Positions 23,509 to 31,869 of a DNA stretch of 64,000 nucleotides are shown here, piece after piece. The stretch spans positions 3,621,001 to 3,685,000 of the forward strand of contig NZ_JABWRZ020000001.1 of NCBI RefSeq assembly GCF_014269185.2, in the 5' to 3' direction. The position numbers and the translations under genes were made by a program. Each line of letters starts with the position of its first letter. The stretch's first letter is position 1. This DNA is from Pseudomonas oryzicola. Lineage in GTDB: Bacteria > Pseudomonadota > Gammaproteobacteria > Pseudomonadales > Pseudomonadaceae. The notes beneath the pieces are model-generated. The model saw nothing but the letters and a program-made list of their open reading frames with translations, was not told where the DNA came from and did not search any database.

Positions 23509-24504
23509 TCAGAGCTTCAAGCGGAGAATGGCGCGAGGACGGGTCACCAGGTGCAGCGGGTTCGACTGGGCCTCACCGGCCACACCTTTCTTGAACGGCA
23601 TCATTTCCAACTGGCTGTAGTACGGCAGGCCCTCGGTGTTGACCGTGTCCATGTAGTCAGCCGGCGCGAAGCGAGTGATGCAAAGGCCGGGTACACCTTC
23701 TGGAACCAGACGCGCCTCGTCGTCCGCGACAAAGGCGATTCCGCCAACCTTGCCCCGGTAGCGCTCCCAGGTGATGCCGCCGAATTCGAAGGTTTCGCGA
23801 CCGTCAGCCCGCAACGCCGCAGCGTACTGGGTGCCCTCGTAGGTTTTCGCAACGCTCTTGTGTCCGATCAGCGCTCGCCAGAAGTTCTTACCGCAGAAGG
23901 CCCGGGCGCCACTGGTGGTAGCGGCGCCCAAGGCTTCCTCCTGGGCATCCAGCGCATCCACGCATTTCACCCGGACATTGGTGTCCGGGTTGGTCAGCTC
24001 CATCGGGATCTCGATGGGATCAAGATCGAAGCGGGCATAGATATTGAGCAACACTGTCTTGCCGTCCGCATCCAGCACGTGGCCGTTGAGCGCGCCCATG
24101 CGATGGAATTCATGCGTGGCATCCAGTTGCCGCCGGGCCTTCGCCAGACGCTTGTTGACCACGTCCTGGACCGCCTGCAGCTCAGTTTGCTCACCGAAGG
24201 CGCGGATGCCCTGGATCTCGTCCGCCTTGATGGCGAAGCGCTCGGGCAGGTGAACGGTATTGAATGGCAGCAGGATTCGCTTGCTACCGTTGACCACCAG
24301 CCCTGAAGTACCCCGCTCGCCCGCTGGCACCAAGGCCAGAGTTTCGCCGTCCTTCTCGACCTGGACGGTCACCGTGGTCACGCCCTCTTCCTCGAACAGT
24401 CCCAGTTCAGCCAGGCGCCCTGGCACGAATGGCTGCTCGTTGATCGCCGCCGTGAGCGCGGGAACCGAGAAAGCGTTGTCTTCAAAGATATCGATGTCAG
24501 CCAT
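23509..24504 (-). CDS. Major capsid protein (lambda gpE-like)
   Basis: A 331-residue protein; lambda gpE has 341. Start ATG 24504 gives MADIDIFEDNAFSV, the family N-terminus. Further features: LAELGLFEEEGVTTVTVQVE, NTVHLPERFAIKADEIQGIRAFGEQTELQAV (in parts), FCGKNFWRALIGHKSV, TWERYRGKVGG and a C-terminal HLVTRPRAILRLKL. It builds the icosahedral head with the decoration protein encoded upstream. Confidence 0.93.
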   Translation of the reverse strand: MADIDIFEDNAFSVPALTAAINEQPFVPGRLAELGLFEEEGVTTVTVQVEKDGETLALVPAGERGTSGLVVNGSKRILLPFNTVHLPERFAIKADEIQGIRAFGEQTELQAVQDVVNKRLAKARRQLDATHEFHRMGALNGHVLDADGKTVLLNIYARFDLDPIEIPMELTNPDTNVRVKCVDALDAQEEALGAATTSGARAFCGKNFWRALIGHKSVAKTYEGTQYAAALRADGRETFEFGGITWERYRGKVGGIAFVADDEARLVPEGVPGLCITRFAPADYMDTVNTEGLPYYSQLEMMPFKKGVAGEAQSNPLHLVTRPRAILRLKL

Positions 24505-24527
24505 GAAGGCCCTCCAGAAATGCAAAA

Positions 24528-24544
24528 CCCCGCACTTGGCGGGG
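24528..24544 (-). terminator. Terminator-like hairpin between decoration and capsid genes
   Basis: CCCCGC and GCGGGG arms with a five-base loop, then GGTTTTGCA on the minus strand. It lies in the 62-base gap between the decoration and capsid genes. It could set different mRNA amounts for the two, unless antiterminated. Confidence 0.55.
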
Positions 24545-24566
24545 CTGAAAATGGGTTGGCTCGCTA

Positions 24567-24914
24567 TCAGCGAACGATGATGAATTGCGCCGCCAGGGCT
24601 TTCTCGGCATCAAGGTCGAGGCCCGTCAGCAGCCCCTCGCTCACCTCGGCCAAACGCACTACCGCACGCCCGCGCCGGGCTACGTCCGATTCGCCAACGG
24701 ACGCAAACAAGATGCACTTGGCCGTCTCGCTGCCGTCAGCGGCCTCTGGGTTGTACGGAGCGAATTGGCCGGAGGCAGTGAGCTGCCCAAGAAGCTGGCC
24801 GGCTACCAAGGCAGCACCAGGTGCCAGCTCAATGACTTCGCGGGAGATCTTTCCTGCGCCCTCGGACAGCAGGAATTCACCGGCATGCACCGGTTCCACA
24901 TAGTTTTTGCTCAT
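24567..24914 (-). CDS. Head decoration protein (lambda gpD-like)
   Basis: A 115-residue protein, close to lambda gpD at 110. ATG 24914 gives MSKNYVEPVHAGEFLLSEG. The family pattern includes LAPGAALVAGQLLGQ and CILFASVGESD, then RGRAVVRLAEV and a C-terminal AAQFIIVR. It stabilises the expanded capsid. The start lies two bases from the protease gene stop. Confidence 0.88.
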   Translation of the reverse strand: MSKNYVEPVHAGEFLLSEGAGKISREVIELAPGAALVAGQLLGQLTASGQFAPYNPEAADGSETAKCILFASVGESDVARRGRAVVRLAEVSEGLLTGLDLDAEKALAAQFIIVR

Positions 24915-24916
24915 GC

Positions 24917-26074
24917 TTAGGCTCCTTTGCCGGTGCGTTGTTGAGCGGCCTGCCGTCGCGCAGACCAAATATTGCTGGGGTTTGGAAGCTTCGCCTGGAC
25001 TGTCTCAGGATCATCGGCAGCCGGTGGAAGGGTGTTGTCGATCTCGAAGCCCTTGCCCGAGCCGACCAGCTTGTCGAACAGGCGCGCCCGAACCACGGTC
25101 GCGTCCAGGCCAGCGCCGACATATTCGACCGCCATCTCGGGCAAGCGCGCCGCTACGCAGAGGTCTCGCACGGCTTTGGCGCGAGTCAACGCTGCCTGGA
25201 CCGTGGCTTCGTCGGCCAGCTTGGTCGATGCGATCAGCGGTTCGACCAGGTTGCTGATGCCCGCTTTCGCACAAGCCTGCGTGATCATCAAAGCCAACGC
25301 CGTCGAGTTACCCGTGCTGGGAGCTGGGGGCTCATCGACCGGAGCGGGCTCGCTCGAGGCTTCCGGCTCGGCCTGGCTGGCCTGGAGCTGGTCCAACAAC
25401 GCCTGCGGGGTGTTTCGGTACCGCGCCAGGGTGGCACCCTGCCCTAAGCAAGCCTGGACCTTGACGCCGTTGCCGATCTCGTCGGCCAGGCCCAGGTCCA
25501 ATGCCTCCTGGGCGGTGAGCCAGGTTTCCGCATCGACCAGACGCCGTAGCTCAGCGTCATCAATGCTCGGCGCCTTGGCCTTGTAAGCAGCGATGATGGC
25601 CTCGAGCGCCTGGTCGAGAACATTCGCGACCCGGCGGAGGTCCTCAGCATCGCCGCCGACCCATGTGTAGGGGTTGTGGATCATCAGCATGGCGTTCGAT
25701 GCCATCACCACGCGGTGCGCACCACATACCGCCACGCTGCCAGCACTGGCCGCCAGGGCATCGACCCGGCCGGTGCAGCGCTCACCCAGTCGGCTCAGTG
25801 CATTGTGAATCGCGAGGCCTTCGAACAGATCGCCCCCGTTGGTATTGAAGGCCACCACCACTTCCGAAACGCCATCGTCCACCGCCTTGAGGTCCTGAAT
25901 GAACTGGTTCGCGGTGATGCCCCAGGCGCCAATCTCGCCGTAGACATAGACTTCGATGACCTTGGCCCCGGCCTTCCCCTCGGCGGCTGCAGCGATCTTG
26001 TACCAATGCCCATCCTCTACCTGCGGCATGGACTTGGCCTTGTTGAAGATGCGGAACGGCATCAACGATTTCAT
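24917..26074 (-). CDS. Head maturation protease (ClpP/S49-like) with C-terminal scaffold-like region
   Basis: A 385-residue protein. Residues ~20-225 are a ClpP-like prohead protease: VVVAFNTNGGDLFEGLAIHN, the nucleophile region ALAASAGSVAVCGAH, and the His of NAMLMIHNPY. Residues ~230-385 are Pro/Ala-rich and then helical (ALALMITQACAKAGISNLVEPLI, in parts), resembling a scaffold domain fused to the protease, the lambda C/Nu3 logic. It overlaps the portal gene by four bases. Confidence 0.88.
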   Translation of the reverse strand: MKSLMPFRIFNKAKSMPQVEDGHWYKIAAAAEGKAGAKVIEVYVYGEIGAWGITANQFIQDLKAVDDGVSEVVVAFNTNGGDLFEGLAIHNALSRLGERCTGRVDALAASAGSVAVCGAHRVVMASNAMLMIHNPYTWVGGDAEDLRRVANVLDQALEAIIAAYKAKAPSIDDAELRRLVDAETWLTAQEALDLGLADEIGNGVKVQACLGQGATLARYRNTPQALLDQLQASQAEPEASSEPAPVDEPPAPSTGNSTALALMITQACAKAGISNLVEPLIASTKLADEATVQAALTRAKAVRDLCVAARLPEMAVEYVGAGLDATVVRARLFDKLVGSGKGFEIDNTLPPAADDPETVQAKLPNPSNIWSARRQAAQQRTGKGA

Positions 26075-27564
26075 GTTTTCCCCTTCTCGTCGGGCTCATC
26101 CGGCTCATCCTTGATGGCCGACAAGCTGCTGTAGTTGAGGCCCAGGTCCTTGGCCCGGGCGATATCTGCGGCGTTCTCTTCGTCCACGACTTCCGCGTCC
26201 GTACCAGAGCGAAGGCACATCTCCGTACGCGAGGCGAAACCCGCCCCCACCTCGAGCATCCGCGACTGAACGTCTTGAACGGGATGGATGTAGGCCCAGC
26301 CCTGTGGCACCCACCGCGTGCGCAAGTACTCACGCCGCCGCAGGACGTAGTCTTCCAGTTCCAACGCCCCGGCCAGCACCGCCATGTCCATCCATGCGGC
26401 TCGCACAGGGCGACACAACTGGTGGACGTACACCTGGAACTGCAACTGCTCCAGCCGGCGGCGAAACTCAGTGAGCACCACGCGAATCGCTCGGTCGTTC
26501 ACATCGCGCATGTCACCGGTCATCAGCTCGTAAGGCAGACCTGCGCCAGCGGCCGCAGCCATCAGTTGCTGCCGCATGAAGTCGGGGTAGTTATTACCGC
26601 CATCAGGCGGGTCGGAGAATTCCACCTGTTCCCCCGGCCCGAGTTCCTGCATGGTGCCGGGCTCCAATGCCACCATTGGCGTGAACGCATCTCGGTCATG
26701 GACAACCGGTGCGCCGGTCAGCATGTCCATCGGCGGATGCCCTGGCCCTTCCGGGGCGGGCTTGCGAACGAAGCCCGCGAACAGGTTCGCCACTTCCTGG
26801 CGAAACAGCACCGCGTCGTCGTAGTTGTCCAGGCTGCGCAGGCGCTTCAGGATCGGCGCGAGCCGAGGCACACCGCGCAACTGGCCGGGTTCCAAGGGCT
26901 CGAAGATGTGTAACATCTGCTCGGCCGGGACGCGTACCAAAGGGTTGTAGCCGGCGCTGAGCGAGGCCTTATCGCTCGGGTGGTTGCGGTAGCACCAGTA
27001 AGCAACGCGCCGCCCTATGCTGTTGAACTCGATCCCGGCGCGGATGACGTTGCCGGACCGCGTCACTTCGAACTTGTCATGCGGGACGAATTCAGGTGCA
27101 AGGCACTGCACCTGCAGCGGGACCGCCAGTCCATCCTCCAGCCGGCGTGGCCGCAAGCGGACGAAACACTCACCGGATTGCTCGACCGTCCGTGCTACCA
27201 GCGCCTGCTGTCCGTAGAAGTCGGTGCGCTCATCCGCATCCGATTCGTCCACCCAATCCTCCCACAACACCTGCATGGCCTTGCGCAGCGCCTTGTCGAG
27301 CAAGCGCGGTTGAGGCGTGATGCCGGTACCGATCAGGTTGCTGACGCGTTTGTCGATGATGTTGGCCGCATACGGGTCGTTGCGCACCGCTGCCCGCGAG
27401 CGCGAACGCAGGTTGCGCAGGGCGGGCATGATCAGGCTGTTTGGCCCCGTATCAGGGGCATCCCAGTTAGAGGAACGCCGCCCTTCGGCGGCGCCCTCGT
27501 AGCTGGCCTTGATGCGCTCCGGTACCAACAGGCCTGAGCGCGTGGAGATATAGCGGCCGCTCAC
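26071..27564 (-). CDS. Portal protein (lambda gpB-like)
   Basis: A 497-residue protein of the lambda-type portal family: SNWDAPDTGPNSLIMPALRNLRSRSRAAVRNDPYAANIID (in parts), VEQSGECFVRLRPR, RGVPRLAPILKRLRSLDNYDDAVL, NRAIRVVLTEFRRRLEQ-type segment (DRAIRVVLTEFRRRLEQ). It forms the dodecameric DNA gate at one capsid vertex. It overlaps the gpW-like gene by four bases. Confidence 0.95.
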   Translation of the reverse strand: MSGRYISTRSGLLVPERIKASYEGAAEGRRSSNWDAPDTGPNSLIMPALRNLRSRSRAAVRNDPYAANIIDKRVSNLIGTGITPQPRLLDKALRKAMQVLWEDWVDESDADERTDFYGQQALVARTVEQSGECFVRLRPRRLEDGLAVPLQVQCLAPEFVPHDKFEVTRSGNVIRAGIEFNSIGRRVAYWCYRNHPSDKASLSAGYNPLVRVPAEQMLHIFEPLEPGQLRGVPRLAPILKRLRSLDNYDDAVLFRQEVANLFAGFVRKPAPEGPGHPPMDMLTGAPVVHDRDAFTPMVALEPGTMQELGPGEQVEFSDPPDGGNNYPDFMRQQLMAAAAGAGLPYELMTGDMRDVNDRAIRVVLTEFRRRLEQLQFQVYVHQLCRPVRAAWMDMAVLAGALELEDYVLRRREYLRTRWVPQGWAYIHPVQDVQSRMLEVGAGFASRTEMCLRSGTDAEVVDEENAADIARAKDLGLNYSSLSAIKDEPDEPDEKGKT

Positions 27565-27767
27565 AAGCCCTTACCTCCGTGGTAAAGCCGAACCACGCGT
27601 GAGCGTCGGCCAGCTGCCTGGGCCAGCTCGGTGCGGATCAGATCGCGGGCCTTGATGAGTTCGTCCACCGTCCGATACTCGACGGTGCGGTCGCTGTAGC
27701 GAACGATACGTTCGCCACGGGCAATCGCACCTTCGACAGCCGCAAGGTGTGCCTGGGTGTATGCCAT
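27561..27767 (-). CDS. Lambda gpW-like head-tail connector
   Basis: A 68-residue protein; lambda gpW also has 68. The pattern YTQAHLAAVEGAIARGERIVRYSDRTVEYRTVDEL (in parts) is diagnostic: helix, beta hairpin, helix. It binds the portal before FII. It is one base from the terminase stop. Confidence 0.9.
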   Translation of the reverse strand: MAYTQAHLAAVEGAIARGERIVRYSDRTVEYRTVDELIKARDLIRTELAQAAGRRSRVVRLYHGGKGL

Positions 27768-27768
27768 G

Positions 27769-29802
27769 TCAGCGTCTCTTCAGATAGCCGCTGCTTGAGC
27801 TGCGGCGTTGCATTGTTGGAGGTGCCGGACGAGGCGGCGTTGGCGGGGCCGTAGGAGCGGGCCGGGCTGGCGGCTGAGCCAGGACTTCAGACTCGAGCTC
27901 TGCACCGCCGTCATCGTCCTCTTGCTCAATGGCCTGCGGTTTCGCAGTGGGCGGCTCATCGAACAGGTTCACCTGGGCCAGGGCCTGACGTAGCTTGTCC
28001 CACTCCTGCTCGCCGTAGCGATGTAGACCCAGGTAGTACGCCATGGCCAGGTTGTACACCATTAGGTCGAGCGCTTCGTTGCGCTCGGCCTTGCTTTTCA
28101 CCCAATCGAACCGCTCATGCCCCTTCACATAGCGGACGACCTTCCGTTCTGCTACGCACTGCTGGAAGAATTCATCCGGCAGGTCCTTGGCGAAGTGAAG
28201 CGCGCCTGGGCCAGACTCGAAGTTGTAGCGGTTGTAAATCCAGTCCTTGGCCGTGTCGGTACCGACGATCCACAGCTCGGCGCCGTTGCGTTCAGTCTGG
28301 CCCCGCCAGGTAACATCCACCAAGGACGGGCGCTGCGCGATCACAGGCTTGTTCGGTTTACTAGCGCCTTTGAGCGCAAACACGTTGCGCCAACGACGTA
28401 CGCGAGCGAACTGGTAGACCTCATGGGTGTGATGACCGCCGGAGTCGATGCCCGTAGCTAGGATGCCTAGAGCTACGCCGCAAGGATGCCGATATCGAAC
28501 TTTCAAGCGCTCATCCAACAGCGCCCAAGTGCGTTCATCAGCTGGATCGCCGGGGATAACCTGGTGATCGACCACCCAGCGCTCCATGCCTGCCCCCCAC
28601 CCCATGACCATCATTTCCAAACGGTTGGCCTGAACGTCGACGGAGGCCGTTAGCGCGAGCGCCCCCACAGGCAAGGTACCCAGTACATAGTCCTCTTGAA
28701 GAGCGCGGGCCTGCAGCACCTCTGCCTTGGTTTGCTCAAGTGCGCTATCCCAGACCTCTGCTAGGCGGGTGTTGTAAAACACCTGCATGGGATACAGGTT
28801 ACCTCGGCCCTGGGCCCGCTTAGCTTCTTCAAATTCTCGGGCAAGCGTGGCCCAGGACTGCCAGCCCAACGGGGCATAAAGCGCATTGAGGTGAAAGCTC
28901 ACCGTCTCGCCATCTCCCTGCGCATGTGCACGCCATTCCCCTTTGGCAAGCATCTCTGCCTTGTGGTGCTCTTCGATCAGCACATCACACTCAGGCCCAG
29001 CACATTGGTAGTGCGCGGTACTGAAATCAGGTGAATACAACAACCGTTCCCAGACAAACACCTGCATGTGCCCGCAATGCGGACAAGGCACGTAGTAATG
29101 CCGCTGATCCCCCATCATGTAGAGATCATCTATTCGCGACATACCCTTGATGAGCGGAGAGCTGGAAAAGTAGAACTTCGCCTTACGCCCAAAGGTACTT
29201 CCCCTCGCTTCGGCCAGCTTGATGGGGTCACCTTCTTGGTTAACGTCTACCTCCCAGCGATCAACCTCATCGCCGTACACGTACCGCGCCGATAACTCGG
29301 AAAGGTTGGCCGCCGAACCAGCCGTTGTGGCAAACAACGCGCCACCATCAAATTCCTTTGTGTCGAGGGTGTTACGGGAATCTCTGGAACGAACCGCCGC
29401 GACGCGCTCCTTCAGTTCCGGTACTGCATCAATGGTCTTGCCAATCCGGGAAGATACCCGCTTCGCCAGGCTGCCAGTGGGAAGGAGCGTAAGGATGTTG
29501 GCCGGCGCCATATGGATCAGGGCCCCGATCCAGTTTAGGGCGATCTGTGTTTTCATGAGCTGCGAAGCGATTTTGGTCACCACCCGCTTACACGGATGTG
29601 CGGGAGAAAGGCAGCGCATGGGTTCGCGTGCATACGGGGTACGCTCAGTTCGGTATTTGCCAGGCTCTGCGGCACCAGTACCTCGCGGGATGCGCATGTA
29701 CTCATCGGCCCACTCGTCGACCCACAGATCTGGGTCAGGCATCAGCCCCCGGCAAAACGCTTCGCGGTACACCTCTGCACCGTCTGCGTATCCGGTGTTC
29801 AT
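27769..29802 (-). CDS. Terminase large subunit (lambda gpA family)
   Basis: A 677-residue protein. N-terminal ATPase with ILTLLPTGSLAKRVSSRIG (Walker-A-like region), the acidic VYGDEVDRWE (Walker B) and YFSSSPLIKGMSRID. Zinc-binding CPHCGHMQ and a later CAGPEC are seen. The C-terminal nuclease domain includes GILATGIDSGGHHT and GHERFDWVKSKAERNEALDLMVY (in parts). It cuts concatemers and drives DNA into the prohead. Gene A-type terminases usually cut at cos sites; a cos site was not identified. The Pro/Ala-rich C-terminus is probably the portal-binding tail. Confidence 0.95.
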   Translation of the reverse strand: MNTGYADGAEVYREAFCRGLMPDPDLWVDEWADEYMRIPRGTGAAEPGKYRTERTPYAREPMRCLSPAHPCKRVVTKIASQLMKTQIALNWIGALIHMAPANILTLLPTGSLAKRVSSRIGKTIDAVPELKERVAAVRSRDSRNTLDTKEFDGGALFATTAGSAANLSELSARYVYGDEVDRWEVDVNQEGDPIKLAEARGSTFGRKAKFYFSSSPLIKGMSRIDDLYMMGDQRHYYVPCPHCGHMQVFVWERLLYSPDFSTAHYQCAGPECDVLIEEHHKAEMLAKGEWRAHAQGDGETVSFHLNALYAPLGWQSWATLAREFEEAKRAQGRGNLYPMQVFYNTRLAEVWDSALEQTKAEVLQARALQEDYVLGTLPVGALALTASVDVQANRLEMMVMGWGAGMERWVVDHQVIPGDPADERTWALLDERLKVRYRHPCGVALGILATGIDSGGHHTHEVYQFARVRRWRNVFALKGASKPNKPVIAQRPSLVDVTWRGQTERNGAELWIVGTDTAKDWIYNRYNFESGPGALHFAKDLPDEFFQQCVAERKVVRYVKGHERFDWVKSKAERNEALDLMVYNLAMAYYLGLHRYGEQEWDKLRQALAQVNLFDEPPTAKPQAIEQEDDDGGAELESEVLAQPPARPAPTAPPTPPRPAPPTMQRRSSSSGYLKRR

Positions 29803-29806
29803 AGGC

Positions 29807-30418
29807 TCAGCTCTGCTTTTCGGCTCGATTGTGGTTAATGGCTTTTTCCAGGTCGGCGCTGTTCATCTTGGCTGCGTCAGTGAACACACGCCGGAAGGTG
29901 TCGGTGAGGTGTTTCTCGACTTCCCACAGGTCATTCATGCCCACCACTTCGCCAGCGAGCTGGGGGGCAAGCCCGAAAAACTGCTCGCGAAGCATCCGCC
30001 CTGCAGCGAACGCAGCGTCTTCGACTGCAACCCGTTCGACCAAGCTGCCCCGCACTTTGTAAAACTCGGTCTCAGCCAGTCCTGCGAGATAGAACTCTCG
30101 ATGCGCCTTGGCCCGCTGGAAGTTGGGCCCTCCACCTGGCGCGTGATCCGGTTGCTGCACCGGAGGTGTGTCGGCGCCGGGTTGGAGGTGGGCCCGGACA
30201 TCCCGCTCGATGCGGTTTTCTTCATGCCGGGCCGCGACGGCTAATTTGCTTGGGTCCGCTGTCTCCTGAATCTTGGCTTCGGTAGCCTGCACGTCTACCA
30301 ATTTGCCATCGGGGGAAAGCACCAACCGGTCATTGTTTTTCAGCCAGGTGATGTAACTGGGTGATCTCCCTATGCGAGCCGCGAAGGCGCTCTTTGACAT
30401 GAAATTCGAATCCGTCAT
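29807..30418 (-). CDS. Terminase small subunit (Nu1-like)
   Basis: A 203-residue protein with an N-terminal winged-HTH pattern (SKSAFAARIGRSPSYITWLKN) and a central helical part (AHREFYLAGLAETEFYKVRGSL, in parts) typical of the Nu1/DNA-packaging family. It recognises the packaging start. It precedes the large subunit by four bases. Confidence 0.85.
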   Translation of the reverse strand: MTDSNFMSKSAFAARIGRSPSYITWLKNNDRLVLSPDGKLVDVQATEAKIQETADPSKLAVAARHEENRIERDVRAHLQPGADTPPVQQPDHAPGGGPNFQRAKAHREFYLAGLAETEFYKVRGSLVERVAVEDAAFAAGRMLREQFFGLAPQLAGEVVGMNDLWEVEKHLTDTFRRVFTDAAKMNSADLEKAINHNRAEKQS

Positions 30419-30588
30419 GAGCCTTCCCTTTCAGAGACATTTCAACGAACAACCTTTCAATTTCAACAGGTTGAATTTCAGTAAGCTGGCAAGCCTCCCG
30501 CTAGCAAAGAGCCGCGGGTTTCCTGCCCCGTACCCCGGCCATATCGCCAGGGTCCCCGGCCCTAGCCAATAACGACCGGAGTACTTCA

Positions 30589-30933
30589 TCACACCAACCA
30601 GCAGCCGATCCCATAAAGGCCAGCCAACGCCGCACCGACACCGGCCAAAAAAGGCCACACAGGGGCAGGATGGCTTTTGATCTCCGCAACGGCGCCAGGC
30701 GCAATTGTCTCCACGGTCGAACGCTTCGGTTCCCAGGGCAACAGTTCAGCATTTGCGCAAGACTCGTGCGCCAAATCGGTACGAACCACAAAACCGCGAT
30801 CAGAAGTACGCGCCACCGCTTCGTCGCCCTTACGCAGAACCAGCTCGCAACCCAAAGGCGCGAAATCGTCAGCCTCGATACAAATGGGCAAGGGACGATC
30901 AGGCAGAAACACGGTGTAAGTTTTCTGAGTCAT
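30589..30933 (-). CDS. Small phage protein with C-terminal membrane helix
   Basis: A 114-residue protein. ATG 30933 follows GAGGTG and is preferred to the ATG two codons upstream. The N-terminal part looks like a small beta domain (YTVFLPDRPLPICIEADDF, LVLRKGDEAVARTSDRGFVV). A hydrophobic helix at the end (PFLAGVGAALAGLYGIGCWLV, in part) suggests a tail anchor. It sits between holin and terminase genes. No family recognised. Confidence 0.55.
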   Translation of the reverse strand: MTQKTYTVFLPDRPLPICIEADDFAPLGCELVLRKGDEAVARTSDRGFVVRTDLAHESCANAELLPWEPKRSTVETIAPGAVAEIKSHPAPVWPFLAGVGAALAGLYGIGCWLV

Positions 30934-31050
30934 AAGCACCTCACAGGTAGGTTGAGCTCACAGATTGGTGAGCTGTAAAAATAAGAGCAGTCGTGGTAAC
31001 AAGTCCGGTTGGCGGCATCGTTCTGACGCCCCATCAAAAAGGACTTGAAA

Positions 31051-31299
31051 ATGCAGTTCGATATCTACCGCGATCAGGCGCTTGAGAGACTTCTGATCGT
31101 GAAGCGCGGCACAAGCATCAATCAGCTTAAAGATCTCCAACCTAGTTTTCTGAACGTGCTTGAACGACCAAACCAAGTCGATAGCGAAGTCGGTAGCCTC
31201 CCCTTGGGACTAAATAAGAAAGAGGTTATCGAGGCTATAGAGCATCACGGCTACTTCGCGAGGACGCTCAAAGTCAGCATCAATGAGGTTGACGACTAA
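31051..31299 (+). CDS. Rightward small gene inside the leftward late region (moron-like)
   Basis: An 82-residue protein. ATG 31051 has AAGGA eight bases upstream, a better site than the ATG two codons before. The sequence is soluble and mixed alpha/beta (DIYRDQALERLLIVKRGTS, LNKKEVIEAIEHHGYFARTL). It is the only plus-strand gene between the lysis genes and the cI region, so it must have its own promoter and would be expressed from the prophage, as morons are. No family recognised. Confidence 0.6.
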   Translation: MQFDIYRDQALERLLIVKRGTSINQLKDLQPSFLNVLERPNQVDSEVGSLPLGLNKKEVIEAIEHHGYFARTLKVSINEVDD

Positions 31300-31314
31300 A
31301 CAGAAGCGCTTGTC

Positions 31315-31662
31315 TTAACTGGCACCAGGGTGACTGGGCGGTGGCATCTCGCTCACGCCCAGCCGCTTGGCGGCCCAGCGCATGTAGAGGTTGATAGCGA
31401 CATCGGCGCCGGCCATCGCAGCCAAGCATCCAACCGCTGCTGCCGCCCATACCGAAACGCCGAGGGCGTACAGCAGCATGTTGGTCGAAAGACCGCAGGT
31501 CACGCAGGCTCCAGAGCGTAACGCCAATCGACGAATCAGCCCCCAACCGCGAGCGCCCGCCATGTCCGCCCGCCACATCTCTCCCGAAACACCGCCGACC
31601 AAGGACAACACGATCACCATCCAGATCGGCAGTTCGGCTAACGTTTGTTGCTCGCTGTTCAT
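31315..31662 (-). CDS. Phage holin-like membrane protein
   Basis: A 115-residue protein. ATG 31662 is chosen over an upstream in-frame start because it gives a compact N-terminus (MNSEQQTLAELP). Three hydrophobic segments are visible: IWMVIVLSLVGGVSG, LALRSGACVTCGLSTNMLLYALG and VWAAAAVGCLAAMAGADVAINLY (in parts). The layout matches phage holin superfamily III-type proteins. It would release the GH19 endolysin, which lacks its own export signal. It is far from the endolysin gene but in the same late transcript. Confidence 0.75.
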   Translation of the reverse strand: MNSEQQTLAELPIWMVIVLSLVGGVSGEMWRADMAGARGWGLIRRLALRSGACVTCGLSTNMLLYALGVSVWAAAAVGCLAAMAGADVAINLYMRWAAKRLGVSEMPPPSHPGAS

Positions 31663-31823
31663 GTAAGCCTCATTGGCAAAGCACGGCGCCGGAAAAAGAA
31701 AACCCCGCCACTTGGCAGGGTTCTCGATGCGCCGACAATTCGGAGCGGCTTGCACAGCACAGTGCTTGTGGGGGAAGCGCCTAAGCGCACTTTTGATATC
31801 GTGGCGCCTTTTTACATGCCACC

Positions 31824-31853
31824 GGAAAAACCGAAAAGGGCCTATTTTCGGTT
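31824..31853 (-). terminator. Terminator-like hairpin just downstream of the Q-like gene (tR'-like)
   Basis: On the minus strand AACCGAAAA pairs with TTTTCGGTT (nine base pairs, seven-base loop), followed by more T. It lies 17 bases past the Q-like gene stop and before the late genes, the place of lambda tR'. It could be the site where antitermination first matters. Confidence 0.6.
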
Positions 31854-31869
31854 CGTCGCCATGTGGTGG

